38,530 nucleotides of DNA from an uncultured Bacteroidota bacterium (GTDB lineage: Bacteria; Bacteroidota; Bacteroidia; Chitinophagales; Chitinophagaceae). Positions 9,093-17,664 of this stretch are shown here, one piece after another (position 1 is the stretch's first letter; the number at the start of each line of letters is the position of its first letter). The notes below the pieces were generated by a model that saw only the letters and a list, made by a program, of their open reading frames with translations, ran no database searches and had not been told where the DNA came from. The DNA lies in assembly GCA_903904855.1 (NCBI GenBank), contig CAIVEH010000190.1, positions 1-38,530 of the forward strand. The letters are read 5' to 3'. The position numbers and the translations under genes are program-made.

Positions 9093-9359
9093 ATGCAACT
9101 AGATATATTATCACCCGAAAAAAGGGTATTCAGCGGTAAAGTTTATGGCATCTTGTTGCCGGGTGTTGAAGGCTCTTTCGAGATGCTCGATCATCATGCT
9201 CCGTTAATTGCTGCATTGGGCAAGGGCAAGATGAAGGTGATCAAAGAAAAGAATCAGAATGCAGCAGGCAATACCGAAACCTATGAAATAAGCGGTGGTT
9301 TTGTGGAAATGCTGAACAACAATGCCAGCGTGCTGGTTGAGGATGCGAAACTGATATAG
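9093..9359 (+). CDS. atpC: ATP synthase F1 subunit epsilon (short form)
   Basis: Encodes 88 residues from the ATG at 9093. The upstream TTG at 9084 lies inside a G-rich palindrome and would add three residues unlike the family N-terminus. The sequence begins MQLDILSPEKRVFSG and contains LLPGVEGSFEMLDHHAPL, the standard epsilon beta-sandwich. The protein ends with VEDAKLI, so the C-terminal two-helix domain of E. coli epsilon (139 residues) is absent. Epsilon links the gamma subunit to the c-ring, and the missing helices are the part that inhibits ATP hydrolysis in other bacteria. It follows atpD by 134 bases that hold two hairpin-like elements, and ends before a clear terminator. Confidence 0.93.
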   Translation: MQLDILSPEKRVFSGKVYGILLPGVEGSFEMLDHHAPLIAALGKGKMKVIKEKNQNAAGNTETYEISGGFVEMLNNNASVLVEDAKLI

Positions 9360-9383
9360 TCAAAATAATATCATTAAAATAAT

Positions 9384-9416
9384 AATGCCGGGCAACATGT
9401 CCGGCATTTTTATTTT
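9384..9416 (+). terminator. Terminator after atpC
   Basis: An 8-bp stem AATGCCGG/CCGGCATT with a 9-base loop, followed by TTTATTTT, 25 bases after the atpC stop. It ends the atpD-atpC transcript. Confidence 0.85.
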
Positions 9417-9454
9417 GCATCAGAAATAATGATTGCATTCCTGAAAATTAGCCC

Positions 9455-9668
9455 ATGTGTTTAACTGAGCTTATATACGCAGATGGCAATGAATATCTTA
9501 TAAAAACGCGATACTCAATGCCTGCTGTGTATCCAATGTATTGAAGTGAAAATGAAGGGTGCAGCCAATAAGGAACGATATGTAGTAGAAAAAGAAAAAC
9601 AACTGGCACTAGAAATAGCAGAAAAATGCAAACAAAAGACTTTCAAGTTACTGATAAAGCCTAACTGA
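9455..9668 (+). pseudogene. Decayed or frameshifted small gene
   Basis: Two short frames join with a one-base phase change. Frame A runs from the ATG at 9455 to the TGA at 9542-9544 (29 residues, MCLTELIYADGNEYLIKTRY). Frame B runs from an ATG at 9552, and is open further upstream, to the TGA at 9666-9668. It encodes a Lys/Glu-rich helix-like stretch (KERYVVEKEKQLALEIAEK). Joined near 9540 they would make a plausible protein of about 70 residues. A disrupted small gene is the simplest reading; two independent peptides or chance are alternatives. No family is recognised. Confidence 0.3.
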
Positions 9669-9727
9669 CTGGCCTCTATTTGTATGAAATAAACCAAATA
9701 AAAGCAGGCAAATAAAATACTCCCGGG

Positions 9728-11737
9728 TTAGTCTTTTATAAACTTCCTTACCTCCGTACCATTTATCCGGATAAAATAAATACCTGGGGTTAATTCCGCT
9801 ATACCTGCCTGAACCGATCTTGTATTGTAATAGTGACAAAAAACAACTTGCATGAGAATGTTTGTGAAAGTTATTTGATTGATTTTATCGGAAGATGTAA
9901 TATTAAGCGTATTTGTTGCAGGGTCAGGATAAACATCAATATGGGTAGATTGCATCCCAATCGTTTTTACTCCTGCAAGACATAATTCAACTACCAATGG
10001 GAATGAAGAAGTGTCGGAGCCACAGGTATTTGTAATAATATACCAAACAATGTCTGTACCAACTGATATTCCAGATATTAATCCTGTACCGGAAATGGTT
10101 GCGATGGTGGGGTCCGATATATACCAATCACCGCCAGTAACTGTATTTATCATACTAGAAGTATCTCCCCGGCAAATACTGTCTGATCCAGAAATAGTTC
10201 CTGCGTATGGAAGTGGATTAACCGTAACTGTATGAAATACATTGTCTGTTCCACAAATGTTTGTTACCGAATATTTAATTGAATCTATTCCGGCTGAGAC
10301 ACCCATAACCAGACCTCCGGCACTTACTGTTGCAATACCAGTATAAAGGCTGCTCCAGATACCACCTGGCGATGTATCTGTTAATGTTATTGTTGCACCA
10401 ACACATACACTACCTGTACCTGAAATAGCGCCAGCTACTGGTAGTGGGTTAACGGAAATTGTTTTCTTTACAGTAGCGGTTCCACAACTATTTGTTACAG
10501 TATAACTGATTGTATCAATGCCTGCTGTTAAACCTTCAACAATACCAGTTCCACTAACAGTTGCGATAGTAGTAAAAACACTGTTCCATATGCCGCCTGT
10601 TACTGAATCGGTTAATGTAACTGAACCCTCGGCACAAACAATTGAAGGGCCTGCAAGAGGTGATAAAACCGGCACAGTGTCCACAGATATTATTCTGGAA
10701 ACAGTTGCAGAGATGGGACATACTCCAAATGAATACCGGATAGTATCAAGGCCCGGTGATATCCCTGTTACATGACCACCTGTTATGTTTGCCCTTAAGT
10801 TTGAACTACTCCAGGTACCTCCGGCCACAGCGTCTGTCAGTGAAATAGAGCTACCTATACATACAGCCGACGGGCCTAATATGGGTCCTGGCAAGATCGA
10901 TGTCAACGGGTTAACGGTAACAATAATAGTAGTGGAGGTAGTATGTACCCCATCAGATGCCTGTACTTTTAAGGAATCAGGACCAGAATAACCTAAAGAT
11001 GGGGTGTATGTTACACCTGTAGGAGAAACATCAAAGCCGGTTGGAGCAGAAAAAGGCAATCCGGATATTGTTCCATGCACCGGGCCGGATAAAATACTCC
11101 ATGTTGCAGTAAGCCCTGTTGTATCAACTATTGTCAGCAAAGAATTGATGGAATTGGAAACAGAATTTTCACAAACTGAAAATGGTTGCGGGCTGGGGTT
11201 AAAGAAAAAAAGTCCATAATAGAAGGTTACAGTTAATGTTTGAGAAGCTGCGAAGCAGGTGGCTCCCATTCCGCCCCAGTTTGCATTGCCAATTGCCGGC
11301 CTTACAGATGCTACAGACTCACAACTGCAAAGATCCTGATCAACCGCTAATTCTACTATTGTAGTCCCCATACCACATCCAGATCCACATCCAGCGCCTA
11401 CCCGCCAGGTATGCCCATCTGATATTAGTGCCGTATCAAATCCTGTCCTCATTGCAGTGGCTATTGCCGCAGCCACTGTAGGGTTGGTACAGGTATAGCC
11501 GGTTGGGTTGAGATTACCGCTTATATTGAAACGCCCGTAGCTATAAGTTGGTAATAGCCTTGATAGAAAAGTTGTCCATGCAGGACATTGTGTAGTTGGC
11601 ACAGAACCATTGATAAAGCTCTGGCTGTAAACTATTGTTTGTGACTTCACAGTTGCACTCAGACATAATAGTACGGGTAATAGTAATGCCATACGTAAAA
11701 TAGTTCTGATAGCACTTTTTTCAAAAAAGGATTGCAT
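9728..11737 (-). CDS. Large secreted T9SS protein with tandem Ig-like repeats
   Basis: Encodes 669 residues from the ATG at 11737, chosen because it gives a normal signal peptide (RMALLLPVLLCLSATVKSQ); the frame extends to a TTG at 11827. After an N-terminal Cys-rich region (about 30-190, with GAGCGSGCGMG) comes a cadherin-like segment (SGPVHGTISGLPF, YTPSLGYSGPDS). Four tandem units of about 75 residues follow, each of the form SGxxxVCxGxxxTLTD, GGxWxS, IATVSGxG, GIDTIxYxVTNxCG. A type A T9SS sorting domain closes the protein (VYPDPATNTLNI ending VRKFIKD). It is a surface or released protein, possibly an adhesin or filament component; no enzyme motif is seen. The next upstream gene shares the Ig-like unit. 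Confidence 0.85.
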   Translation of the reverse strand: MQSFFEKSAIRTILRMALLLPVLLCLSATVKSQTIVYSQSFINGSVPTTQCPAWTTFLSRLLPTYSYGRFNISGNLNPTGYTCTNPTVAAAIATAMRTGFDTALISDGHTWRVGAGCGSGCGMGTTIVELAVDQDLCSCESVASVRPAIGNANWGGMGATCFAASQTLTVTFYYGLFFFNPSPQPFSVCENSVSNSINSLLTIVDTTGLTATWSILSGPVHGTISGLPFSAPTGFDVSPTGVTYTPSLGYSGPDSLKVQASDGVHTTSTTIIVTVNPLTSILPGPILGPSAVCIGSSISLTDAVAGGTWSSSNLRANITGGHVTGISPGLDTIRYSFGVCPISATVSRIISVDTVPVLSPLAGPSIVCAEGSVTLTDSVTGGIWNSVFTTIATVSGTGIVEGLTAGIDTISYTVTNSCGTATVKKTISVNPLPVAGAISGTGSVCVGATITLTDTSPGGIWSSLYTGIATVSAGGLVMGVSAGIDSIKYSVTNICGTDNVFHTVTVNPLPYAGTISGSDSICRGDTSSMINTVTGGDWYISDPTIATISGTGLISGISVGTDIVWYIITNTCGSDTSSFPLVVELCLAGVKTIGMQSTHIDVYPDPATNTLNITSSDKINQITFTNILMQVVFCHYYNTRSVQAGIAELTPGIYFIRINGTEVRKFIKD

Positions 11738-12059
11738 CCGATTAAATGTATTTAAAGTCATAGGGAATAGCATTATATAACAGCACAAAATAATGAAAAA
11801 TGGTTGATTATTAACATCAATTATCAAATTATATTTTGGTTTGATGGCTTAAACGGGAGTAAATTCGCCTTCCTATTATATAACAATAAAATTAATTCCA
11901 TTTAAAAAGCAAAGACAATTAAAGGCTGAACAACCTACTGCCCAATTTGTCAAACCCAACCGCCTACTTATTGATCAACAACAAACAGTACATTGAATCC
12001 AAATAAAAAACCGCCCCGAAAATATCCGGAGCGGTTTCAGAAATACAATTATTGTTGGC
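11738..12059. other. Intergenic region between two T9SS genes
   Basis: These 322 bases carry the presumed promoter of the Ig-repeat gene at the left and the terminator of the NHL-repeat gene at the right. I see no gene, repeat or RNA in the middle part. Confidence 0.5.
12001..12037 (-). terminator. Terminator of the NHL-repeat gene
   Basis: Read on the minus strand, AAACCGC pairs with GCGGTTT around a partly paired CCGG/CGGG interior and is followed by TTTTTTATTT. It lies 23 bases beyond the stop of the gene that ends at 12060. Confidence 0.8.
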
Positions 12060-14366
12060 TTATTCTATTACCAGCTTGGTGCAAGAAAAAACCTGTTCCG
12101 ATTTAACAGTAAGCATATAAACACCTGCCTTTAATGAAGAGATATCAAGATGATTTGTACCCGTCATTTTAAGCGCATCTGAATATACTACTCTGCCGGA
12201 AACATCCGTAATAGATATGTTACATTCACCCGACAATTGGCTAGCCCAATGAATGTTTAAATAACCGTTTGAAGGATTAGGGAAAACCGTAAACACAGCA
12301 TTAGCGGCTGGGATATTTTTAACCCCTGTTCCCGGAGCAACCATTATAGTATAGGTAGTATCTGATACGCATCCGCCTGGTGCAGTCAGGGCATAGGTAA
12401 TAGTTACAGTACCAGATGCCTTACCTGTTACAACACCTGTTAAACTGTCTACAATAGCTTTTGATGTGTCGCTGCTGCTCCATTTGCCTCCCGGGTTTGG
12501 ATTAGTTAGTGTTATTGTCCACGAAGAATCAACTGTCGTTGGTCCTGAAATTGGTGCATTGGCATATACTGTATCAATAATAATAGTATCTATCCGGTAA
12601 CAGGCACTTGAAGTGCCATAAATAATAAAATCCGGGCCAGTTACAAATCCAGCTCTGAAAACACCTGTAACAGAATCTATAACACCAGCCGGGCCGGGAG
12701 CTGTTCTCCATTTACCACCAGCAGTAGTATCGGTATAAGTAACAGTAGCGCCTTCACATACAATAGAAGGGCCTGTTATTGCACCAATAGTGTTTGGATT
12801 AACATGAATTATTTTCCTGGCTGAATCTGAACCACACATATTGGTAGCAACGAAGTAAATAGTATCAATTCCGAGGCTTATACTTGTAACCAGACCGGTT
12901 GGGTTAATAGTGGCTATAGAAGGATTGGAACTAACCCATGCCCCAGCTCCGGGAGGTGGACCGCCCAGATCCCTTTCACGTGCATTGGATCCAAGGCAGA
13001 AAAGATCTGGTCCATTAATTGTACCCGTTCTAGCCATGCTGTCTAAATGAATATTATTCGACATAGCCAACTCGGTACCACCGGTTGTTGCCTGCAGTAT
13101 ACAGTCTACTATATCTCCGGTTGCTAATGACGTAGGTGTCCAGGTATTGGCATCTGTGCCCACATTAACACCATTATGCTGCCATTGATAATGTGGCGTT
13201 GCATCAGCTATAGGTGTTGCAGTAAAGACAGTTACATGACCGATACAAACGGTATCAGGGCCTACATTAGATGAAATAAAGATTCCTGAAATCGGCGTCC
13301 CTACCCTTCTGATTACATTGTTTCCGGCACAACTGATATAAATGTTGTGTGCGGCATCAACAGCAAGCCCATCAGGCGCTGACATTTTAGCGGCTGTAGC
13401 CGGGCCACCATCGCCGGAATAACCTGGCATACCAGTTCCTGCAAAGGTTCGGATTGTATCTCCAGTATTTACAATGCGGACTGAATTATTGGAGTCTGAA
13501 ATATAAACATTGCCCAATGCATCCATTTTCACATCATTTGGCATATAAAGATTTGCCGCAGTAGCCAGTCCGCCATCTCCGGTATAACCTATCATACCAT
13601 TACCCGCGAATGTAGTAATACCACCAGCAGTGTCAACCTGACGGATTACATTATTACGAGAGTCTGCAATAAATAATGTGCCGTTGGATTTCACAGCAAT
13701 ACCAAGTGGTGTCCATAACTGTGCCGCTGTAGCCGGGCCACCATCACCGGTATAACCTGTAGTATTATTTCCGGCTATGGTTGAAATGATTCCAGTAGTA
13801 TTGATTTTTCTGATTACCTGGTTCCTTGAATCAGAAATGTAAATGTTTCCGGCACCATCTACAGCTACACCAACAGGGATGCGCAACTGAGCGGCTGTGG
13901 CAGCACCACCGTCACCGGTATAGCCTGCAGTACCTGTACCTGCAATTGTAGTAATTATATTATTAGTATCTACCTTGCGCACCACATTGTTTCTGCTGTC
14001 GGCTATGTAAATATTACCAATAGCATCAGTAGCAATACCGCCCGGACCTCTTAGTCTTGCTGCACTTGCAGGGCCACCGTCTCCTGCATAACCTCCTGTA
14101 CCTGTACCGGCAAAAGTGGTAATTACCCCTGAGGTAGCTACTTTTCTAACTACATTATTCCGGGCATCGGAAAAATAAGCGCCATTAGCTTTTGTAACTA
14201 TTCCTGCAGGCCCTGAAAGCCTTGCCAATGTTGCGAGGCTGTCATCACCCCCATAACCATTGGTACCGGCGACACCTGCAAAAGTGTAAATATTCTGCGC
14301 CGCAGACCGCAATCCGGCACAAGTCAATGCTACTAAAACTGCAAAGAGTAAAACTGGTTTCTTCAT
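12060..14366 (-). CDS. Secreted T9SS protein: NHL-type beta-propeller plus Ig-like repeats
   Basis: Encodes 768 residues. The signal peptide (KPVLLFAVLVALTCAGL) starts at the ATG at 14366. Residues about 25-355 hold six near-identical NHL-like units of about 53 residues. Each contains FAGxGxxGYxGDGGxATAA, then LxxPxGIA, GNIYIADSRNNVIRKV, and together they should form one six-bladed propeller. Ig-like units follow (about 360-680), homologous to those of the downstream gene. A T9SS type A sorting domain ends the protein (VFPNPSNGYLNI, DVSGRVVY, LKAGVYMLTV, CTKLVIE). NHL propellers bind ligands or proteins, so a surface-binding role is likely; no catalytic residues can be named. One Ig unit carries a proline-rich insertion, GGPPPGAGAW. 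The gene has its own terminator. Confidence 0.88.
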   Translation of the reverse strand: MKKPVLLFAVLVALTCAGLRSAAQNIYTFAGVAGTNGYGGDDSLATLARLSGPAGIVTKANGAYFSDARNNVVRKVATSGVITTFAGTGTGGYAGDGGPASAARLRGPGGIATDAIGNIYIADSRNNVVRKVDTNNIITTIAGTGTAGYTGDGGAATAAQLRIPVGVAVDGAGNIYISDSRNQVIRKINTTGIISTIAGNNTTGYTGDGGPATAAQLWTPLGIAVKSNGTLFIADSRNNVIRQVDTAGGITTFAGNGMIGYTGDGGLATAANLYMPNDVKMDALGNVYISDSNNSVRIVNTGDTIRTFAGTGMPGYSGDGGPATAAKMSAPDGLAVDAAHNIYISCAGNNVIRRVGTPISGIFISSNVGPDTVCIGHVTVFTATPIADATPHYQWQHNGVNVGTDANTWTPTSLATGDIVDCILQATTGGTELAMSNNIHLDSMARTGTINGPDLFCLGSNARERDLGGPPPGAGAWVSSNPSIATINPTGLVTSISLGIDTIYFVATNMCGSDSARKIIHVNPNTIGAITGPSIVCEGATVTYTDTTAGGKWRTAPGPAGVIDSVTGVFRAGFVTGPDFIIYGTSSACYRIDTIIIDTVYANAPISGPTTVDSSWTITLTNPNPGGKWSSSDTSKAIVDSLTGVVTGKASGTVTITYALTAPGGCVSDTTYTIMVAPGTGVKNIPAANAVFTVFPNPSNGYLNIHWASQLSGECNISITDVSGRVVYSDALKMTGTNHLDISSLKAGVYMLTVKSEQVFSCTKLVIE

Positions 14367-14651
14367 GTTTATTTTATATGATTCAATTATTAGACGACAA
14401 TATTAAATAAAACCGTTGAGTTCCGGCTCCAAAATTAAGTGATTATCTTAAATATAATACAAGTATAACAAATTGGAGATATCACAAATGGATCTTTTAT
14501 GGAGCCGGTTAGACTATTAAAACGGCTAAAGGATTAACGCGATTTTAAAAAAATAATACTAAATTTCTATTCAGTTAGTGCCCCAATTTGACTCTAATGG
14601 GCAACAAATAAAATTCCTCAATTTAACTCAATGATTAGACGTACGTCTGGC
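14367..14651. other. Divergent intergenic region
   Basis: AT-rich spacer between the NHL-repeat gene (leftward) and the CPBP protease gene (rightward). No gene or RNA is apparent. A small palindrome, GACGTACGTC, spans 14638-14647 just upstream of the CPBP -7 box and could be an operator. Confidence 0.45.
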
Positions 14652-14659
14652 TATCTTTG
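14652..14659 (+). promoter_or_regulatory. Bacteroidota -7 box (TATCTTTG) for the CPBP-cdsA unit
   Basis: A TAnnTTTG match 6 bases before the ATG at 14666 and 18 before the ATG at 14678. The adjacent palindrome at 14638-14647 lies where a regulator could occlude the promoter. Confidence 0.5.
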
Positions 14660-14665
14660 CAGCCA

Positions 14666-15640
14666 ATGAATTCAAAAATGAAACATTTCCGGGCATACCC
14701 CTGGGGTCTGCAATTGTTGCTTTTCGCTTCTATGTTTATTTTCATGTGGAGCTTATCCAGCATTTTGCTGATATCGTTATTACCCAAATTCTCCACCTTT
14801 TCATTAACACAAATAGAAAGTATTACAGAGCAAAGCCCGGCAAAGCTCATTAATACTGCGATAATTGTTCAAGGTGGATTAAGCCTGATTATCTTTTTAG
14901 TTTCATCATTGGTTTTTGCCTTCTTTACCCATCCCCGCCCTGCCGAATACCTTGGCCTTCGTAAACCCGGTAAGCCAGTTCAGTGGCTGCTCGTTATCGG
15001 CCTGATGCTTGGTGCTATACCAATACTGGAACTATTTGAAAGCCTGATCAGCCATATTAATTTCGGGCCCAAAGTAAAAGCCAACCAGGAGGCAAATGAT
15101 CATTTGATGAGTGCATTTTTAACCATGCCTGACTTTGCTACATTTTTAAAAACATTTTTGATTATGGCCATTTTCCCTGCATTAGGTGAAGAACTGTTTT
15201 TCAGAGGGCTATTTTTAAGACTGGCAAAAAGGAAATTTGTAACCATGTATTTCCCCATTTTTTTTACATCGGTAATATTCGCCTATTTCCACTCAAATAT
15301 CTATGGATTTATCTCTATCTTTCTGGCGGGTGTATTACTGTCATCCATATATTATCTCACCAGTTCGTTATGGTGCAGTATACTGGCCCACCTTGTGTTT
15401 AATGGCAGCCAGGTAGTACTATCTTACCTGGGTAAAAACAATGCAGCTGTTAAAGCATTTATGGATAATAATACTGTACCTGTTTACCTGATTTTAAGTG
15501 GCGCATTTCTTTTTTCTTTATCGCTGTTTCTTTTATGGAAAAATAAAACACCATTGCCAGACAACTGGACAGATGATTTTTCTTCTGATGAAAAGCCGGA
15601 AAGCAAATTTGATATTATGCAGGATAAAACTCAATATTAA
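14666..15640 (+). CDS. CPBP family intramembrane glutamic protease
   Basis: Encodes 324 residues with about eight membrane helices. The Abi/CPBP (CAAX protease and bacteriocin-processing) motifs are complete: GEELFFRG with E175, E176 and R180; H209 in FAYFHS; and H242/N246 in AHLVFN. These residues form the presumed active site in the membrane. The substrate is unknown; relatives act in prenyl-protein processing, bacteriocin self-immunity or membrane-protein cleavage. The ATG at 14666 is used; the ATG at 14678 is also possible and would leave a more normal leader. cdsA starts 6 bases after the stop codon, so the two are co-transcribed. Confidence 0.92.
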   Translation: MNSKMKHFRAYPWGLQLLLFASMFIFMWSLSSILLISLLPKFSTFSLTQIESITEQSPAKLINTAIIVQGGLSLIIFLVSSLVFAFFTHPRPAEYLGLRKPGKPVQWLLVIGLMLGAIPILELFESLISHINFGPKVKANQEANDHLMSAFLTMPDFATFLKTFLIMAIFPALGEELFFRGLFLRLAKRKFVTMYFPIFFTSVIFAYFHSNIYGFISIFLAGVLLSSIYYLTSSLWCSILAHLVFNGSQVVLSYLGKNNAAVKAFMDNNTVPVYLILSGAFLFSLSLFLLWKNKTPLPDNWTDDFSSDEKPESKFDIMQDKTQY

Positions 15641-15646
15641 ATATCA

Positions 15647-16477
15647 ATGCCACTCAACATACCCACATTTCTTACGCGTGCTGCAAGCTCTGTAGTATTT
15701 GTAGCCATTATGCTCATCGGGCTGTTATGGACAGAATGGGCATTCATTGGCCTCTTCGTCATGATCAGTTGCTTGTGTATGAATGAATATTTCAGGCTTA
15801 TGACGAAAATTGATCCTGCATCTTACTGGCCTGGCTGGCTCAAAAACTCGATGGTGCTCATAAGTGTATTATTGATATGCCTTTTCTCATTAAAACCCAA
15901 CCAGGTAACTGATGACCTGATATGGAATATTGGTCGCCTGCTTCCTGGTATACCTGCCATTATTTTACTTGTTTCTGTCCTTGGTAAAAAGTCCTCTTTT
16001 ATGGCATGGCTGCAATCCTTGGGCGGGTTACTTTATATTACAGTGCCGGTTATCCTTCTTATTCAGATGAGGATGCAGGGTATTGTGCTGCCACTCGCAA
16101 TGATAGTTATGATATGGAGCAACGATACAATGGCCTATCTTATGGGTTCTTTTTTCGGAAAGCATTCCTTATCTCCGGTTTCTCCTAAAAAGACCTGGGA
16201 AGGAACAATAGGTGGGGCGCTGATTACCATTGTGGCAGCCACCGTTTTCGGCTATTTCTCCAATATGTTTCGCCTGGCTGATTGGATAATTATTGCGCTG
16301 ATAACAACCGTAGCCGGTACATTTGGCGACCTGCTGGAATCAAAACTGAAGCGTATGGCAGAGGTGAAAGACTCCGGCAACATCATGCCCGGCCATGGTG
16401 GTGCTCTTGATCGCTTTGACTCCCTGCTGATTGCTGCACCCTTTGTATTTTTGTATGTGAATTATTTTATGAGGTAA
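15647..16477 (+). CDS. cdsA: Phosphatidate cytidylyltransferase (CDP-diglyceride synthase)
   Basis: A 276-residue integral membrane enzyme that makes CDP-diacylglycerol from phosphatidate and CTP, the branch point of phospholipid synthesis. There are seven or eight membrane helices. The C-terminal CdsA signature spans about 232-259 (SKLKRMAEVKDSG, then PGHGGALDRFDS), with the conserved Lys, Asp and metal-binding residues present. The mid-protein motif SNDTMAYLMG and GxxSPKKTWEG-type segment (SPVSPKKTWEGTIGG) are also typical. It lies 6 bases after the CPBP gene and 50 bases before psd, which acts two steps later in phosphatidylethanolamine synthesis. pssA is not in the window. Confidence 0.95.
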   Translation: MPLNIPTFLTRAASSVVFVAIMLIGLLWTEWAFIGLFVMISCLCMNEYFRLMTKIDPASYWPGWLKNSMVLISVLLICLFSLKPNQVTDDLIWNIGRLLPGIPAIILLVSVLGKKSSFMAWLQSLGGLLYITVPVILLIQMRMQGIVLPLAMIVMIWSNDTMAYLMGSFFGKHSLSPVSPKKTWEGTIGGALITIVAATVFGYFSNMFRLADWIIIALITTVAGTFGDLLESKLKRMAEVKDSGNIMPGHGGALDRFDSLLIAAPFVFLYVNYFMR

Positions 16478-16499
16478 CCCAGCCTTAATTTATAAAACT

Positions 16500-16507
16500 T
16501 ACCTTTG
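16500..16507 (+). promoter_or_regulatory. Bacteroidota -7 box (TACCTTTG) ahead of psd
   Basis: A TAnnTTTG match in the 50-base cdsA-psd gap, 20 bases before the psd ATG. It suggests psd has its own promoter in addition to read-through. Confidence 0.45.
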
Positions 16508-16527
16508 CCATCCAACATTATAATTCA

Positions 16528-17187
16528 ATGAAAATACACCGCGAAGGTTACCGCTATATTATTATTGCCACGATATTGTGGTTTGTTCTCGGCTGGACAG
16601 CCAATCATTTTATTCCCACATCTTATTTCTGGGTTACAGCACTGATAACATTTCTGCTATTCCTGGTATGGTTCTGGATAGTAGCATTTTTCAGAATGCC
16701 TTCAAGAAATTTTGTGCATGGTGAAGATAAAATCATTTCGCCATGTGATGGCAAAGTGGTGGTGATTGAAGAAACCTATGAGCCGGAGTATTTTAAGGCA
16801 AACCGTCTGCAGATTTCCATCTTCATGTCGCCGGTAAATGTGCATGTAAACCGCAACCCGGTAAGTGGCGTTATCAAATACATGAAGTATCATAAAGGCA
16901 AATACCTGGTGGCCTGGCACCCAAAATCATCAACTGAGAATGAACGAACAACCATTGTAATAGGCAATGATAAAGGTGACCTCTTAATGCGACAGATTGC
17001 CGGAGCATTGGCAAGACGTATCAAATTTTATGTGGAAGAAAACGACATTGTAAAGCAGAATGCAGAGTTTGGCTTTATCCGATTCGGTTCAAGGGTAGAT
17101 GTGTTTTTACCAATTGGCACTAAGGTTAATGTGCAGATCGGAGATGTTGTGAAAGGGGGGGTTAATGTCTTGGCTCATTACGATTAA
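16528..17187 (+). CDS. psd: Phosphatidylserine decarboxylase, short PSD-A type proenzyme
   Basis: A 219-residue pyruvoyl enzyme that converts phosphatidylserine to phosphatidylethanolamine. Two N-terminal membrane helices (about 10-55) are followed by the conserved SPCDGKVVVIEE (71-82), SIFMSPVNVHVNR (97-109) and the C-terminal self-cleavage site FGSRVDVFLP. Ser188 is the residue expected to become the pyruvoyl group. The motif is the GS form of the short PSD-A family rather than the LGST of E. coli Psd. Length and motif order fit PSD-A. Placement after cdsA fits phospholipid synthesis. Confidence 0.94.
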   Translation: MKIHREGYRYIIIATILWFVLGWTANHFIPTSYFWVTALITFLLFLVWFWIVAFFRMPSRNFVHGEDKIISPCDGKVVVIEETYEPEYFKANRLQISIFMSPVNVHVNRNPVSGVIKYMKYHKGKYLVAWHPKSSTENERTTIVIGNDKGDLLMRQIAGALARRIKFYVEENDIVKQNAEFGFIRFGSRVDVFLPIGTKVNVQIGDVVKGGVNVLAHYD

Positions 17188-17213
17188 TTCCGGAATAGTA
17201 TTATTTATCCATT

Positions 17214-17221
17214 TATCTTTG
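17214..17221 (+). promoter_or_regulatory. Bacteroidota -7 box (TATCTTTG) for the HicB/HicA-like pair
   Basis: A TAnnTTTG match 24 bases before the ATG at 17246 and just after the psd stop codon. It supports the ATG at 17246 as start, rather than the upstream ATG at 17165, which overlaps psd. Confidence 0.55.
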
Positions 17222-17245
17222 CATAATAATAAAGACTTTTGGAGC

Positions 17246-17629
17246 ATGGTAGCAAAATCAAAACCAGAAAAAAAAATTAAAGATGGTACTGATATACAGC
17301 TGCCATTAATTATTTTTGAAGAAGGTGGTGCAACTATTTGTTATTGTCCGGCACTTGATCTATCAGGATATGGTTATAGTGAAACAGAGGCTATGGAAAG
17401 CTACAACTATAACCTTTCCGAATATTTTGATCATACCATCAAAACGAATACACTTGCACACGATCTCAGGCGGCTTGGCTGGCTGTTTAATAACAACAAA
17501 CATAAAAACCTGATTCCGCCACCGGTTACAAGCTTGCTGTCCAGCAACAGTAATTTCAAAAGGGTATTTGAGAAATTTAACTACAAAAAGTTAAGTTCTA
17601 AAGTGCATTTCCCTTCTATTTCCGGCTAG
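17246..17629 (+). CDS. HicB-like antitoxin
   Basis: Encodes 127 residues from the ATG at 17246. The N-terminal half (about 18-66) is the partial RNase-H-like HicB fold, with IQLPLIIFEEGG, YCPALDLSGYG and SETEAMESYNYNLSEYF. In place of an obvious C-terminal helix-turn-helix or ribbon-helix-helix there is a basic tail (FKRVFEKFNYKKLSSKVHF). It may autoregulate by another means or need its partner to bind DNA. A HicA-like gene follows 35 bases later, so antitoxin precedes toxin, the reverse of classical hicAB. The frame extends back into psd, but those codons precede the promoter and are excluded. Confidence 0.75.
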   Translation: MVAKSKPEKKIKDGTDIQLPLIIFEEGGATICYCPALDLSGYGYSETEAMESYNYNLSEYFDHTIKTNTLAHDLRRLGWLFNNNKHKNLIPPPVTSLLSSNSNFKRVFEKFNYKKLSSKVHFPSISG

Positions 17630-17664
17630 CCTGAATATTAAACACTTTTTAACCGCTCACTATC

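Noticed and set aside
10011-11219. Forward ORFs opposite the Ig-repeat gene
   Set aside because: They recur with the repeat period and are Pro/Thr/Val-rich shadows of the Ig-like repeats on the other strand.
17165-17245. An upstream start for the HicB-like gene inside psd
   Set aside because: The extra codons overlap psd and precede the TATCTTTG box at 17214-17221; the ATG at 17246 gives the family-like N-terminus.
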